64,000 nucleotides of DNA from Chitinophaga fulva (GCF_012927205.1 NZ_JABBGC010000002.1:992001-1056000), one strand, 5' to 3'. Positions 8,901-16,129 are shown, counted from the first letter of the stretch. The notes: a model not told the origin generated them from the letters alone. Numbers and translations are program-made.

Positions 8901-10214
8901 GGTTGCACCAGTACCTGCAGTATAACAGTTACTGTTGTACCGATAGCGTGTTCCATCACCGGCAACACTTCAATTTGCCAGGGTCAAACAACTAAACTTT
9001 GTGCACCGGCAGGTTGTACAAAATATCTCTGGAGTACGGGAGCAACAACAAGTTGCATTACGGTAAGCACCCCAGGCACGTATACCGTTACTGTTACCAA
9101 TGCAGCAGGCTGTACCAGTACCTGCAGTATAACAGTTACTGTTGCACCGACAATGTGTTCCATCACCGGCAACACTTCAATTTGCCAGGGTCAAACAACT
9201 AAACTTTGTGCACCGGAAGGTTGTATAAAATATCTCTGGAGTACGGGAGCAACAACAAGTTGCATTACGGTAAGCACCCCAGGAACATATACTGTTACTA
9301 CCACCAATGCAGCAGGTTGCACCAGTACCTGCAGTACAACAGTTACTGTTGCACCGACAATGTGTTCCATCACCGGTAATACTACAATTTGCCAGGGTCA
9401 AACCACTAAACTTTGTGCACCAGCAGGTTGTATAAAATATCTCTGGAGTACGGGAGCAACAACAAGCTGTATTAATGTAAGCACCCCAGGAACGTATACT
9501 GTTACCACTACCAATGCAGCAGGTTGCACCAGTACCTGCAGTGTAACAGTTACTGTTTTTGTGCCATCTGACTGTATCATTACCGGTCCAGTCTCTTGCG
9601 AGCCGGGAAAATCAATTCCGCTTTGCGCACCTTTAGGTTGCACAAAATATCTCTGGAACACGGGTGCAACAACAAGTTGTATTAACGTCACACAGGGCGG
9701 CATATACACCGTTACCGTTACCAATGCAGCCGGATGCAACACAACCGCCAGTAAGTATATAACCTCACATTATATGACAACCAGGCGAGCTACGCCAGAT
9801 ACAACAAACCAGACGGCAAAACAGAAAACCTGGATAAGCGATGCGCCAATATCTGTCAATTCAGATAAGCAGGCTACGCCAGATACAACAAATCAGACTG
9901 CTAAACAGGGAGCCTGGATAAGCGACGCGCCACTATCTGTCAATTCAGATAAAATGGCAGCTAAAGCATATCCTAATCCATTTAACGGAAAAGCAGTAAT
10001 AGAGTTCCGAACTCACGATGCAAATGAACATGTTGTGGTTGAACTTTACGACATAAAGGGATTCAAAATTTTGACACTGTTTGACAAGAAGGTCAAAGGA
10101 AATGTTTGGTATAAAACTGAAGTAAATGGAACATCTCTTCCTGAAGGTGTTTACATCTACAGGGTATCAAACGGCCACCAGACCATTAATGGAAAACTGA
10201 TTCTGATTAAATAG
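5937..10214 (+). CDS. Secreted DUF3494 (ice-binding-like) adhesin with 14 Cys-rich repeats and T9SS sorting domain
   Basis: 1425 residues. A signal peptide (LLPGALCALLLFLLPFTILA) is followed by a DUF3494/ice-binding-like beta-solenoid domain at about residues 30-235. Its hallmarks are ASFALFTATGAFSNIGAST, the TVTGDVGTN motif, FIFKINGAL and LFQGTLLVNGAINLLDGAQL. One degenerate Ig-like unit follows, then 14 cysteine-rich repeats (about 305-1279), a linker with a duplicated 28-residue segment, and a type A T9SS sorting domain (about 1340-1425: YPNPFNGKAVIEF, LPEGVYIYRV, GKLILIK). It should therefore be exported by Sec, pass through T9SS and be surface-attached or released. DUF3494 proteins are known as ice-binding proteins and adhesins; the role here is inferred to be surface or matrix adhesion. 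Met4 (5946) is an alternative start. A strong terminator follows. Confidence 0.9.
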   Translation: MLKMRKKLLPGALCALLLFLLPFTILAQSPPNLRSTASFALFTATGAFSNIGASTTVTGDVGTNVGAFSAFPPGVLVGQRHIADPASAQAATDVNLAYGEMSTITCGSVISTTMGGGQTLLPNVYCLGAASTVNGDLILDGQGNPNSLFIFKINGALATTVNSRIILTNSASICNVYWQVNGEVDLGNNSLFQGTLLVNGAINLLDGAQLNGRALSTAGAISLHNNIVNISAQPTASVITAGGPTTFCAGGSVTLSGNVGGTWSTGATTPTITVTQAGDYSVTNTTACGSVISNHIIVTVNPLPVCTIAGSSAICPGTSTQLCAPAGAASYSWNTGDTTNCITVNAAGTYIVAVTSAAGCLSTCSKTVTTSTAPVCTITGSGTICPGQSTQLCVPAGATSYLWSTGATTNCITVNTPGTYTVTVTNAGGCVSTCSKTVTASTLPVCTIEGNSAICPGASTQLCAPAGAASYLWSTGATTNCITVNAAGTYTVAVTNAAGCTSTCSKTITVSQTPGCLITGSGTICGGQSTQLCVPAGAISYLWSTGATTNCITVSTPGTYTVTVTDAGGCVSTCSKTVITSTTPECTITGSGTICEGQSTQLCVPAGATSYLWSTGATTNCITVSTPGTYTVTVTNAGGCVSTCSKTVTTSTLPVCTITGNSAICPGSSTQLCVPAGAASYLWSTGATTNCITVNAAGTYTVTVTNAAGCTSTCSKTITVSQTPGCLITGSDTICGGQSTQLCVPAGAASYSWNTGATTNCITVNSQGTYVVAVTDVGGCVSTCRKTVTVGTTPVCTITGSGTICQGQSTQLCVPAGATSYLWSTGATTNCITVSTPGTYTVTVTNAGGCVSTCSKTVTTSTTPECTITGSGSICQGQSTQLCVPAGATSYLWSTGATTNCITVSTPGTYTVTVTNAGGCVSTCSKTVTVSAPIVCHIYGNTSICQGQTTKLCAPAGCTKYLWSTGATTSCITVSTPGTYTVTITNAAGCTSTCSITVTVVPIACSITGNTSICQGQTTKLCAPAGCTKYLWSTGATTSCITVSTPGTYTVTVTNAAGCTSTCSITVTVAPTMCSITGNTSICQGQTTKLCAPEGCIKYLWSTGATTSCITVSTPGTYTVTTTNAAGCTSTCSTTVTVAPTMCSITGNTTICQGQTTKLCAPAGCIKYLWSTGATTSCINVSTPGTYTVTTTNAAGCTSTCSVTVTVFVPSDCIITGPVSCEPGKSIPLCAPLGCTKYLWNTGATTSCINVTQGGIYTVTVTNAAGCNTTASKYITSHYMTTRRATPDTTNQTAKQKTWISDAPISVNSDKQATPDTTNQTAKQGAWISDAPLSVNSDKMAAKAYPNPFNGKAVIEFRTHDANEHVVVELYDIKGFKILTLFDKKVKGNVWYKTEVNGTSLPEGVYIYRVSNGHQTINGKLILIK
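6849..9773 (+). repeat. 14 tandem 207/210-bp coding repeats
   Basis: Units start at 6849 and recur every 210 bp for nine units, then every 207 bp for units 10-12; unit 13 (9360) is 210 bp and unit 14 (9570) is degenerate. A typical 70-residue unit has cysteines at positions 2, 11, 19, 37, 56 and 60, with SYLWSTGATTNCITV and GTYTVTVTNAGGC as the conserved core, resembling an Ig/PKD-like beta sandwich. Units 10-13 carry TKLCAPAGC, adding a seventh cysteine. DNA identity between units is high, so copy number could vary by recombination or be mis-assembled. Confidence 0.95.
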
Positions 10215-10253
10215 TCTTGTTATCAGAATATAAAACGGGTCTCCAATTGCTAA

Positions 10254-10288
10254 GCCCCCAAAAGTATCTAACTTTTGGGGGCTTTTTT
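10254..10288 (+). terminator. Strong intrinsic terminator after the repeat adhesin
   Basis: Perfect 12-bp stem, gcccccaaaagt (10254-10265) and acttttgggggc (10271-10282), with a 5-base loop followed by six T. It lies 40 bases after the stop codon at 10214. Confidence 0.95.
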
Positions 10289-10389
10289 AAGCTGCTGTTT
10301 TAGGTTCATTCAGCAGCTTTTGTTTGGCAAAAGGTAAGATCATTATTGCCAACTAACCTATGGGTTTACCTTTCTATGATAAAAGCAGA

Positions 10390-10508
10390 AAAGCCGCATA
10401 AATCCTACGATTTAAGCGGCTTTAATTTTCTTTGATAATCTTGTGGTGATCCTTATAATACAAAACCCGAACCTTTTTATGTTTGATTTGCGAAAATTAG
10501 CTGAAATA
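10390..10508 (-). other. Module A: tRNA-3'-end-like sequence plus terminator hairpin (vestigial)
   Basis: A 15-bp near-perfect inverted repeat (10390-10404 / 10409-10423, one mismatch) lies beside a stretch whose minus strand ends in GGATCACCA and contains GGTTCGGGT, resembling a T-arm and acceptor 3' end. The 5' tRNA half is not recognisable. Positions 10459-10508 match module B (13609-13658) at 44 of 50 bases. Seen directly: the hairpin and the repeat. Inferred: a decayed tRNA locus or an integration scar. The rest of 10289-10612 holds nothing else I can identify. Confidence 0.5.
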
Positions 10509-10612
10509 TGCTGACTTACAACAAAACCGGCTTGTCTGGTTGCAAAACGTGAAGTTCATCCGGATAAAATTCATGGAGTTTGGAGGTAGACAACAAGGTG
10601 ACTGCGCAATAC

Positions 10613-11326
10613 TTAATCATTGAACCGATCTATTATCCAGGCCAACAATTCTACTGCCATCCAGAACGATCCCATGCCTAATATATAACCCACCAGTGAC
10701 AAAACATATCCCTTTATCTTCTTCCCACCCAATATCTGACCAATGGCCCACATACTGTATAACAGCGATACCACTTCCGATGCCAGCTTCATATTTTTCC
10801 CGCTGATTCCCTGCACCAGTGCAAACAACGTATATATCAACATCCCCGTACCAATCACGAAACATAACATGATTAGTACCTCATAATAATTGTACGCGCT
10901 TTTGCGCATAAACAATTTCAACCAGGCGCCGATAAAAAGGCCCATGATGATATTGGCATAGCCGTAATGCCCTTCTATCCATGTGGTGAGGGCAGCAAAG
11001 GTTTCGTACCGTATGGACCCGTCTACGTAATGGTCATTCTCGATATGAAAGAAATGGGTAATCAGCGTATACAGCAGCGAACATATGACAAGGAAAATGA
11101 CCGGTTTCACCAGTCGGCTCCTGTCTTCTGTAAGGAACCTCCTGATATTTACTCCGGGGCGTATCAACAGCTCCTTGATCGTATACAATATTCCCTTCTC
11201 AAAATGCAGCACGTGCTGCACCTCATGAATGATATAATGGCTATCCACTCGCTTCAATGCTATCGGATTGCCGCAGTGTCCGCAAAACTTATCAGTAACA
11301 GCCGCATTACATGACTTGCAATTCAT
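10613..11326 (-). CDS. DUF3667-type membrane protein with N-terminal zinc ribbon
   Basis: 237 residues. The N-terminus is a CxxC...CxxC zinc ribbon (MNCKSCNAAVTDKFCGHCGN). It is followed by the characteristic DUF3667 stretch (LYTIKELLIRPGVNIRRFL, then EDRSRLVKPVIFLVICSLLY). About five membrane segments follow (for example FLVICSLLYTLITHFF, VLIMLCFVIGTGMLIYTLFA, GYVLSLVGYILGMGSFWMAV). This is an inner-membrane protein of unknown function, common in Bacteroidota. The next gene upstream on the same strand ends 9 bases before it, so the two are probably cotranscribed. Confidence 0.8.
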   Translation of the reverse strand: MNCKSCNAAVTDKFCGHCGNPIALKRVDSHYIIHEVQHVLHFEKGILYTIKELLIRPGVNIRRFLTEDRSRLVKPVIFLVICSLLYTLITHFFHIENDHYVDGSIRYETFAALTTWIEGHYGYANIIMGLFIGAWLKLFMRKSAYNYYEVLIMLCFVIGTGMLIYTLFALVQGISGKNMKLASEVVSLLYSMWAIGQILGGKKIKGYVLSLVGYILGMGSFWMAVELLAWIIDRFND

Positions 11327-11335
11327 AGTAAAAAA

Positions 11336-11596
11336 TTATTTAGCGGAAGCAGCTGCACGGGATTGCAGCTCTTTTTTAATAGCTTTCAGCTGTTGAAATA
11401 AAGGGAAAAAGACCAGCGACAATGAAAACATCGGGGCGATATACACCACCTTCTTTTCTTTAATCATCAGCACACATACGATCATTATCATACACAGTAC
11501 CAGGAATCCTGCTAGCATTCCCTGAATACGGCTTTTTCTTTTCAATAGATCATTAGTGTCAGCACTTGATAGGTTCATAATCTGGATTTCCGCCAA
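11336..11596 (-). CDS. Small two-helix membrane protein, unknown
   Basis: 86 residues with two hydrophobic segments (MLAGFLVLCMIMIVCVLMI and VVYIAPMFSLSLVFFPLF) and a basic C-terminal tail (FQQLKAIKKELQSRAAASAK). I recognise no family. It lies 9 bases upstream of the DUF3667 gene in the same direction, which suggests a two-gene operon. The 248-bp region 11597-11844 separates it from the divergent oxidoreductase gene. Confidence 0.65.
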   Translation of the reverse strand: MAEIQIMNLSSADTNDLLKRKSRIQGMLAGFLVLCMIMIVCVLMIKEKKVVYIAPMFSLSLVFFPLFQQLKAIKKELQSRAAASAK

Positions 11597-11844
11597 AAAT
11601 CCAGACTTTTTCCTTATAAAACCCTACACTTGAGTGTAAATTCATGGCGATAAACGATAATTATAGTCTCTCACGCCCTCAGCATCTAATACAGTTGGAT
11701 TTCCCGGAACCGCAGGTTTTTTTATTTGGGGCAACACTTGTATTATTTTACCACTCATGTAAAATTTTCAGCTTTTTACTGTTTATGATTTCGATTGCAA
11801 TTTCATTTTTATACATTTGAAATAAATAATCAACAACCCACGCA

Positions 11845-13272
11845 ATGAATCACGATAATTCAAGACGGAGCTTTCTGAAGCAGGCGGCGCTAGCCACCCT
11901 AGCCACCGCTACTCCAGGCCTGCTGATGGCCGCAGCGAAGCCATATACCCGTAAAATCGGGCCTAACGAAAAAGTAAACCTCGCCTTCATTGGTATAGGC
12001 AACAGAGGCGGAGAGATCGCCCAGGCGCTCTACAAGACAGGGTTGGCAAACATTGTAGCACTCTGCGACGTAGACATGGGCGCACCGCATACCCTGGAGG
12101 TAATGAAAATGTTCCCTAACGTACCTCGTTTCCAGGATTTCCGCCAGATGTTTGATAAAATGGACAACCAGATTGATGCTGTGTCCATCGGCGTACCTGA
12201 CTTCTCGCATTTCGCGATCACGATGATGGCAATAGGCCTGGGCAAACATGTATATGTAGAAAAGCCAATGGCACGCACATTCAACGAGGTGGAACTGATG
12301 ATGAAGGCTGCCCGGAAGCATCCGAAAGTGGTGACTCAAATGGGCAACCAGGGACATTCGGAAGCTAATTACTTCCAGTTTAAAGCCTGGACAGAAGCCG
12401 GTATCATCAAAGATGTAACAGCCATTACCGCCCATATGAACTCTCCACGGCGCTGGCATGGCTGGAACCCAAATATAACCTCATTCCCGGCAGCAGAGCA
12501 GGCACCTGCTACCCTCGACTGGAATATCTGGCAGATGACAACGCAGGGGCACTCCTATAACAAAGATTTTGTAAACGGCCAGTGGCGCTGCTGGTTCGAC
12601 TTCGGTATGGGTGCACTGGGCGACTGGGGCGCACATATCATCGATACAGCCCACCAGTTCCTCGATCTTGGCTTACCATACGAAATTGATCCGATCAAGC
12701 TCACGGGTCACAATAACTTCTTCTACCCAATGTCTTCCACACTGGCATTCAAATTCCCTAAAAGAGGAAATATGCCCGCACTGGATATCACCTGGTACGA
12801 TGGAGTGGATAACCTGCCACCGATTCCTGCCGGATACGGTATATCGGGGCTCGATCCTAATATTCCAGCTCCAAGCAATGGTCCTGTCGCACCTTCTAAA
12901 CTGAATCCTGGTAAGATTATCTACAGTAAGGATCTTACATTTAAAGGAGGCTCGCATGGTAGTACGCTCTCTATCATTCCTGAAGAAAATGCAAAAGAAA
13001 TGGCGGGTAAACTGCCAGTAGTACCGGTAAGTCCGTCTAACCACTTTAAGAACTTCCTGCTGGCTTGTAAAGGCGAGGAGCAAACACGATCTCCATTCGC
13101 CATTGCAGGTCCACTCAGTCAGGTATTCTGTCTTGGTGTACTGGCGCAATGGACAGGTGAGAAATTACAGTTCGATCGGGAAAAGAAGATCATTACTAAT
13201 AACAAACATGCAAATGAATTGCTGATAGGTCCTCCACCAAGGAAAGGCTGGGAGCAGTACTATAAGGTTTAA
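11845..13272 (+). CDS. Tat-exported Gfo/Idh/MocA-family oxidoreductase
   Basis: 475 residues. A twin-arginine leader is visible (SRRSFLKQAALATLATATPG), so the enzyme should be folded with its cofactor before export to the periplasm. The N-terminal Rossmann fold shows VNLAFIGIGNRGGEIAQALY and VALCDVD. EKPMARTFNEVELMMKAARK is the family's EKP motif. The C-terminal half is a substrate-binding sheet (GALGDWGAHIIDTAHQFLDL). Family members oxidise or reduce sugars and polyols with NAD(P); several Bacteroidota relatives belong to glycoside-processing pathways. The substrate is unknown. A promoter-like TACATTTG (11812-11819) lies 25 bases before the start, and a terminator follows the stop. Confidence 0.93.
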   Translation: MNHDNSRRSFLKQAALATLATATPGLLMAAAKPYTRKIGPNEKVNLAFIGIGNRGGEIAQALYKTGLANIVALCDVDMGAPHTLEVMKMFPNVPRFQDFRQMFDKMDNQIDAVSIGVPDFSHFAITMMAIGLGKHVYVEKPMARTFNEVELMMKAARKHPKVVTQMGNQGHSEANYFQFKAWTEAGIIKDVTAITAHMNSPRRWHGWNPNITSFPAAEQAPATLDWNIWQMTTQGHSYNKDFVNGQWRCWFDFGMGALGDWGAHIIDTAHQFLDLGLPYEIDPIKLTGHNNFFYPMSSTLAFKFPKRGNMPALDITWYDGVDNLPPIPAGYGISGLDPNIPAPSNGPVAPSKLNPGKIIYSKDLTFKGGSHGSTLSIIPEENAKEMAGKLPVVPVSPSNHFKNFLLACKGEEQTRSPFAIAGPLSQVFCLGVLAQWTGEKLQFDREKKIITNNKHANELLIGPPPRKGWEQYYKV

Positions 13273-13273
13273 T

Positions 13274-13298
13274 AAGAGGGGACTATGGTCCTCTCTTT
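13274..13298 (+). terminator. Intrinsic terminator after the oxidoreductase gene
   Basis: Stem 13274-13283 / 13288-13297 (ten pairs including one wobble) with a 4-base loop and a short T-run, immediately after the stop at 13272. Confidence 0.75.
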
Positions 13299-13559
13299 TG
13301 TGCGTTGCCAGGGAAGATTGTTTTTTTGATTTGCGCGCAATGAATTTTTACAAGTTGTTCCGATTAGTAAAAAAGATTTAGATTTAAGGAAGGCCCTTAC
13401 CTATTTCCTTATAGGAAATATTTTGAAAGTTTTCACTTAGTCGAAGTATGTTCATAAACCTCGTGGGGTTGTTGGTTATCCCAGATTTAAGGTGATATCT
13501 GCAGTAAACAAGAACAGCGAATCCGCACTTTGATAGACTAACAAACAGACCAAAACAAC

Positions 13560-13658
13560 AAAGCCCGCGACTAGCGCGAGCTTTGAAACTTTCCAGTGAT
13601 CCCTATGGTACAAAACTCGAACCTTTTTATATCCGATTTGCGCAAATTAGCAGAAATA
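13560..13658 (-). other. Module B: tRNA-3'-end-like sequence plus hairpin (vestigial)
   Basis: Hairpin 13560-13569 / 13575-13584 (aaagcccgcg / cgcgagcttt) followed by gtgatccc (13596-13603) and a segment matching module A. On the minus strand it reads GGTTCGAGT, then eleven unrelated bases, then GGGATCAC and the hairpin, which is the order of a tRNA T-arm, acceptor end and terminator. No intact tRNA can be folded. The remainder of 13299-13850 shows no gene. Confidence 0.5.
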
Positions 13659-13850
13659 GTACATTTAGATAAATTGCGTAAGTCTTCACGCCTTGCGGTT
13701 GACCTTAAAGCCAACTAATCATGAAGTTAAAACTTGCTTTTAACCACTTGTTTGGTTGCATTTAGTTAAGAAAGACGACTTGGGGAATCTAAAAAACACA
13801 ACATAAGTATTAATAAAAAAGGCTTAATTAAAATATCCGTCATGTATCCT

Positions 13851-13885
13851 TTTGTCGAGGGAAAAACCTTCAATAGGTATATTTG
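13851..13885 (+). promoter_or_regulatory. Possible Bacteroidota-type promoter
   Basis: TTTG (13851-13854), then 23 bases, then TATATTTG (13878-13885), an exact TAnnTTTG match, 59 bases before the ATG at 13945. Pattern evidence only. Confidence 0.45.
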
Positions 13886-13944
13886 TATACTATTTAAATG
13901 ACACAATCGTCGAGCATTAGTTTATAATTATAGACACTGTATTT

Positions 13945-14460
13945 ATGACATTATTTGAGCAACTTATAGACAAATACCAAGCGGCGACTGACGATGACGA
14001 AAAAGCAGAAATTATCAGCGCTGACTTTGATTTTCTCTCAGACAATAACAAGTGGGATTTTTTATTGCCTTTAATTGAAAATAGGGAAGTTTATGATCTT
14101 ATCAAAGTGAACGTCTACAAGATTCTTGAAATTGCAGATCTTACCAGTCTTGATATAACGGACATAAAAAATAGAATTTTACAAGCGTTAAAAGTGGAAA
14201 CAGATGACATGGTTAAAGAATATGGTTTCAATGCTTTGACTTGGAATTTTAGCAACTTTCCTGATGTTATTGACTATTGTATGGACACCGTTGAAAACGA
14301 AGAGGAAGATGAAAATATCAGACATTGTGCATTTGGTGTCTTGACAAAATCTAAAGATTTTCAAAAAATAAATTCCCTACGTGATAAGCTTTTACAAATA
14401 AAAGACTTTGCAAAATATGCTACAACTTTTTTCAAAGATCGAGACAACGGTATCCGTTAA
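13945..14460 (+). CDS. Hypothetical acidic all-alpha protein
   Basis: 171 residues, cytoplasmic (no signal or membrane segment), rich in acidic residues and predicted to be mostly helical, reminiscent of HEAT-type helical pairs (VYDLIKVNVYKILEIADL, YGFNALTWNFSNFPDVIDYC, DENIRHCAFGVLTKSKDF). I do not recognise a named family. Proteins of this size and composition in Bacteroidota accessory regions are often immunity proteins of polymorphic toxins. The fragmentary gene pair directly downstream is compatible with that, but this is inference. Base composition is clearly more AT-rich than the conserved regions, as expected of acquired DNA. Confidence 0.7.
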   Translation: MTLFEQLIDKYQAATDDDEKAEIISADFDFLSDNNKWDFLLPLIENREVYDLIKVNVYKILEIADLTSLDITDIKNRILQALKVETDDMVKEYGFNALTWNFSNFPDVIDYCMDTVENEEEDENIRHCAFGVLTKSKDFQKINSLRDKLLQIKDFAKYATTFFKDRDNGIR

Positions 14461-14621
14461 CCCGATTTGTAGAGGGTTGTAAGCTTTCCTGGAATTAATC
14501 AATCTTTAAACGAATTGACTGAATATCAGGTGAAGATGATCCAGATATCCCAAAGGCAAAATCACTTATCGAGTGGAATGATAGCCAAAGAAAATATAAT
14601 AAAGGTCAAAAGGAAGAGTAA

Positions 14622-14780
14622 ATGCGGTATTTCAAAATACAACCTACAGAACCACAAGATTGGAGTGATTGGTTTACAAAATCTTTCAACAATTTTACAC
14701 CATACACAAGGAACTCAACTAAACTCCCGACCAAAAACAAAAAACCCACGCTACGCGCAGGTTTCAAGTTTCTCCAGTGA
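14622..14780 (+). pseudogene. Truncated gene fused into module C, preceded by a frameshifted gene tail
   Basis: An ATG at 14622 directly follows the TAA (14619-14621) of an upstream open frame, a spacing typical of coupled genes. The new frame starts convincingly (MRYFKIQPTEPQDWSDWFTK) but after about 34 codons runs into the hairpin and gtgatccc block of module C and stops at 14780. The upstream tail, in two frames between about 14480 and 14621, contains FPGINQSLNELTEYQ and then GEDDPDIPKAKSLIEWNDSQ, joined only by a frameshift. Both look like remains of an accessory gene pair. I recognise neither product. Confidence 0.4.
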
Positions 14781-14791
14781 TCCCGCTGGGA
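14741..14791 (-). other. Module C: copy of tRNA-Lys 3' end with hairpin; candidate att site
   Basis: gtgatcccgctggga (14777-14791) is identical to 15 bases at the 3' end of the tRNA-Lys gene (19841-19855), in the same orientation. An imperfect hairpin (14742-14764) lies alongside, as in modules A and B. With the broken integrase next to the tRNA, this could be the far attachment site of a roughly 5-kb element (14.78-19.85 kb). The match is short and of a generic tRNA type, so this is a proposal. From 14792 to 14959 nothing else is seen. Confidence 0.45.
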
Positions 14792-14959
14792 ACACCTTTA
14801 TCTTCGCAATGCCTTGTAAAATCTGTATTTGATAGTGGTGAGCACTTTTGCTAACCATAACGCTAACCTGATTACGTATAACCGATATAGTCAGGAGTAG
14901 TGATGAGCAAATATATGTAAATTAAAATAAAATTCAGCGAACGGAATAAGCATGAAGCT

Positions 14960-15562
14960 CTATTCTAATACTTTAGCTATCACGTGCCGAAGGTTAGTTC
15001 GATCTCCTTTGTGGACTTCTAATTGCCCAATATTGGATAAGATGAAACTCCTTAAAAATTGATTTGGGGAATCCATGTGATTACTACGCTTACTCTTTAT
15101 ATTCAAGGTAATTGCTTGGATCGATCGTATTATTCCCCATGGAAAACCCCACCAGCCTAACGCAATCGTTTTATTCAAAGCCGAATTGTTCAATTCGTCT
15201 AGACAATCTGGACAACCAACATGGATTTTCTTTTTATATTGAGTAATGATGATAAAACTCATTACTTCTGCTGTTAAAGTAGCGTTTAATTTCTCAGAAA
15301 CACTATCACATATTGGGCAATTCAAATTATTGATCAGGTTACAGTAGGAATCGATTTCTTCGATAGTATATGTCTTATTCTGTACATCTAGTGCTTTAGA
15401 AAAACGAGGGTTTAAACCGCGCTTTCTTATTTCATTCTTTGCAATATCCAATGCTTCCGCGGTCAGCCCTCCCGCATTCTGAGTAACAAGGTAGATTAGC
15501 TCATTATTAGACATTTTCTCATATCTCTCTTGTACATATTTCATGTCAATTCCAGAATTCAT
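14960..15562 (-). CDS. Hypothetical protein with CPxC...CPxC zinc-binding pattern
   Basis: 200 residues. The N-terminal part (YEKMSNNELIYLVTQNAGGL, AEALDIAKNEIRKRGL) resembles a short helical module found at the start of many Bacteroidota small proteins of unknown function. Two pairs, CPIC and CPDC, are separated by about 45 residues and could bind zinc. Between and after them are hydrophobic stretches (AEVMSFIIITQY, ALGWWGFPWGIIRSIQAITL) that could be membrane-associated. No family is recognised. Met7 (15544) is an equally good start. It lies in the AT-rich island on the opposite strand from its left neighbour. Confidence 0.65.
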   Translation of the reverse strand: MNSGIDMKYVQERYEKMSNNELIYLVTQNAGGLTAEALDIAKNEIRKRGLNPRFSKALDVQNKTYTIEEIDSYCNLINNLNCPICDSVSEKLNATLTAEVMSFIIITQYKKKIHVGCPDCLDELNNSALNKTIALGWWGFPWGIIRSIQAITLNIKSKRSNHMDSPNQFLRSFILSNIGQLEVHKGDRTNLRHVIAKVLE

Positions 15563-15707
15563 AGGTAAACAGAATTTAAAAACAAAAATAAAATTTTATA
15601 GATAACTATTTTTAAAATCGAAATTTAAGAAGAAATAAGAAATTGCCAGCTATGTTTGGGTAATACCAAAACTAACTGGCTATACTCATGCTTTTGTACC
15701 CCGACAA

Positions 15708-15977
15708 TCATTGTTCCGGCCAATCAACTGTTTCATCTTCTGCCAAATCAAATAATTCCATCAGGCAAGTCATATCCCAAATAATATCTTTCATGTTAAG
15801 GGGACTAACATGTAAACAATGAGCCACGAAGGTCATAAAAACTTCGCGTAGATTACGATTAACCCGTTTTGCGGGATGATCTTCAAGAAATATTTTGAGC
15901 TCCTTCTTAAGCTTTTTACTGAGCTTGTATTTAATATCTTTTTGCATATACCTTGTTTTTGCAGGCACCAAGGCCAT
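15708..15977 (-). CDS. Small hypothetical protein divergent from an XRE regulator
   Basis: 89 residues, basic at the N-terminus (DIKYKLSKKLKKELKIFLED) and acidic at the C-terminus (MELFDLAEDETVDWPEQ). It is probably cytoplasmic. Met11 (15947) may be the real start. It is divergent from the XRE regulator at 16130, and the shared 152-bp gap contains a repeated 14-bp motif, so the regulator probably controls both genes. I do not recognise the family and see no toxin motif. Confidence 0.6.
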   Translation of the reverse strand: MALVPAKTRYMQKDIKYKLSKKLKKELKIFLEDHPAKRVNRNLREVFMTFVAHCLHVSPLNMKDIIWDMTCLMELFDLAEDETVDWPEQ

Positions 15978-15992
15978 TAGATCAAGGTATGA

Positions 15993-16115
15993 TTATATCA
16001 TAATTCAGTATAAAAATATATCAATATTCAATATTTTCAAAAAACAACTAAAATTTTACTTTTATAAAGTATAATAAAATGTAAATCAGAACAATATTTA
16101 TTTATATCATAATTC
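15993..16115. promoter_or_regulatory. Divergent promoter region with a duplicated operator-like motif
   Basis: ttatatcataattc occurs at 15993-16006 and again, identical, at 16102-16115, each followed two or three bases later by a tata-a run. The region between is very AT-rich. One copy is adjacent to each divergent gene start, a layout expected for operators of the XRE repressor encoded at 16130. Confidence 0.45.
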
Positions 16116-16129
16116 TTTATAACCTTATT

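Noticed and set aside
7469..9742. Series of 60-114-codon minus-strand frames inside the adhesin repeats
   Set aside because: They recur with the repeat period and simply mirror the plus-strand repeat; not independent genes.
6849..9773. Possible CRISPR array because of regular spacing
   Set aside because: The 207/210-bp periodicity is in frame and encodes a conserved protein repeat; there are no short palindromic repeats or unique spacers.
13560..13658. Module B considered as a functional tRNA gene
   Set aside because: Only T-arm and acceptor-end likeness is present; no D-arm or anticodon arm can be formed.
14515..14832. 105-codon plus-strand frame beginning with TTG
   Set aside because: It mixes two gene remnants and module C in a frame that does not match the protein-like segments in the other frames; interpreted as a pseudogene region instead.
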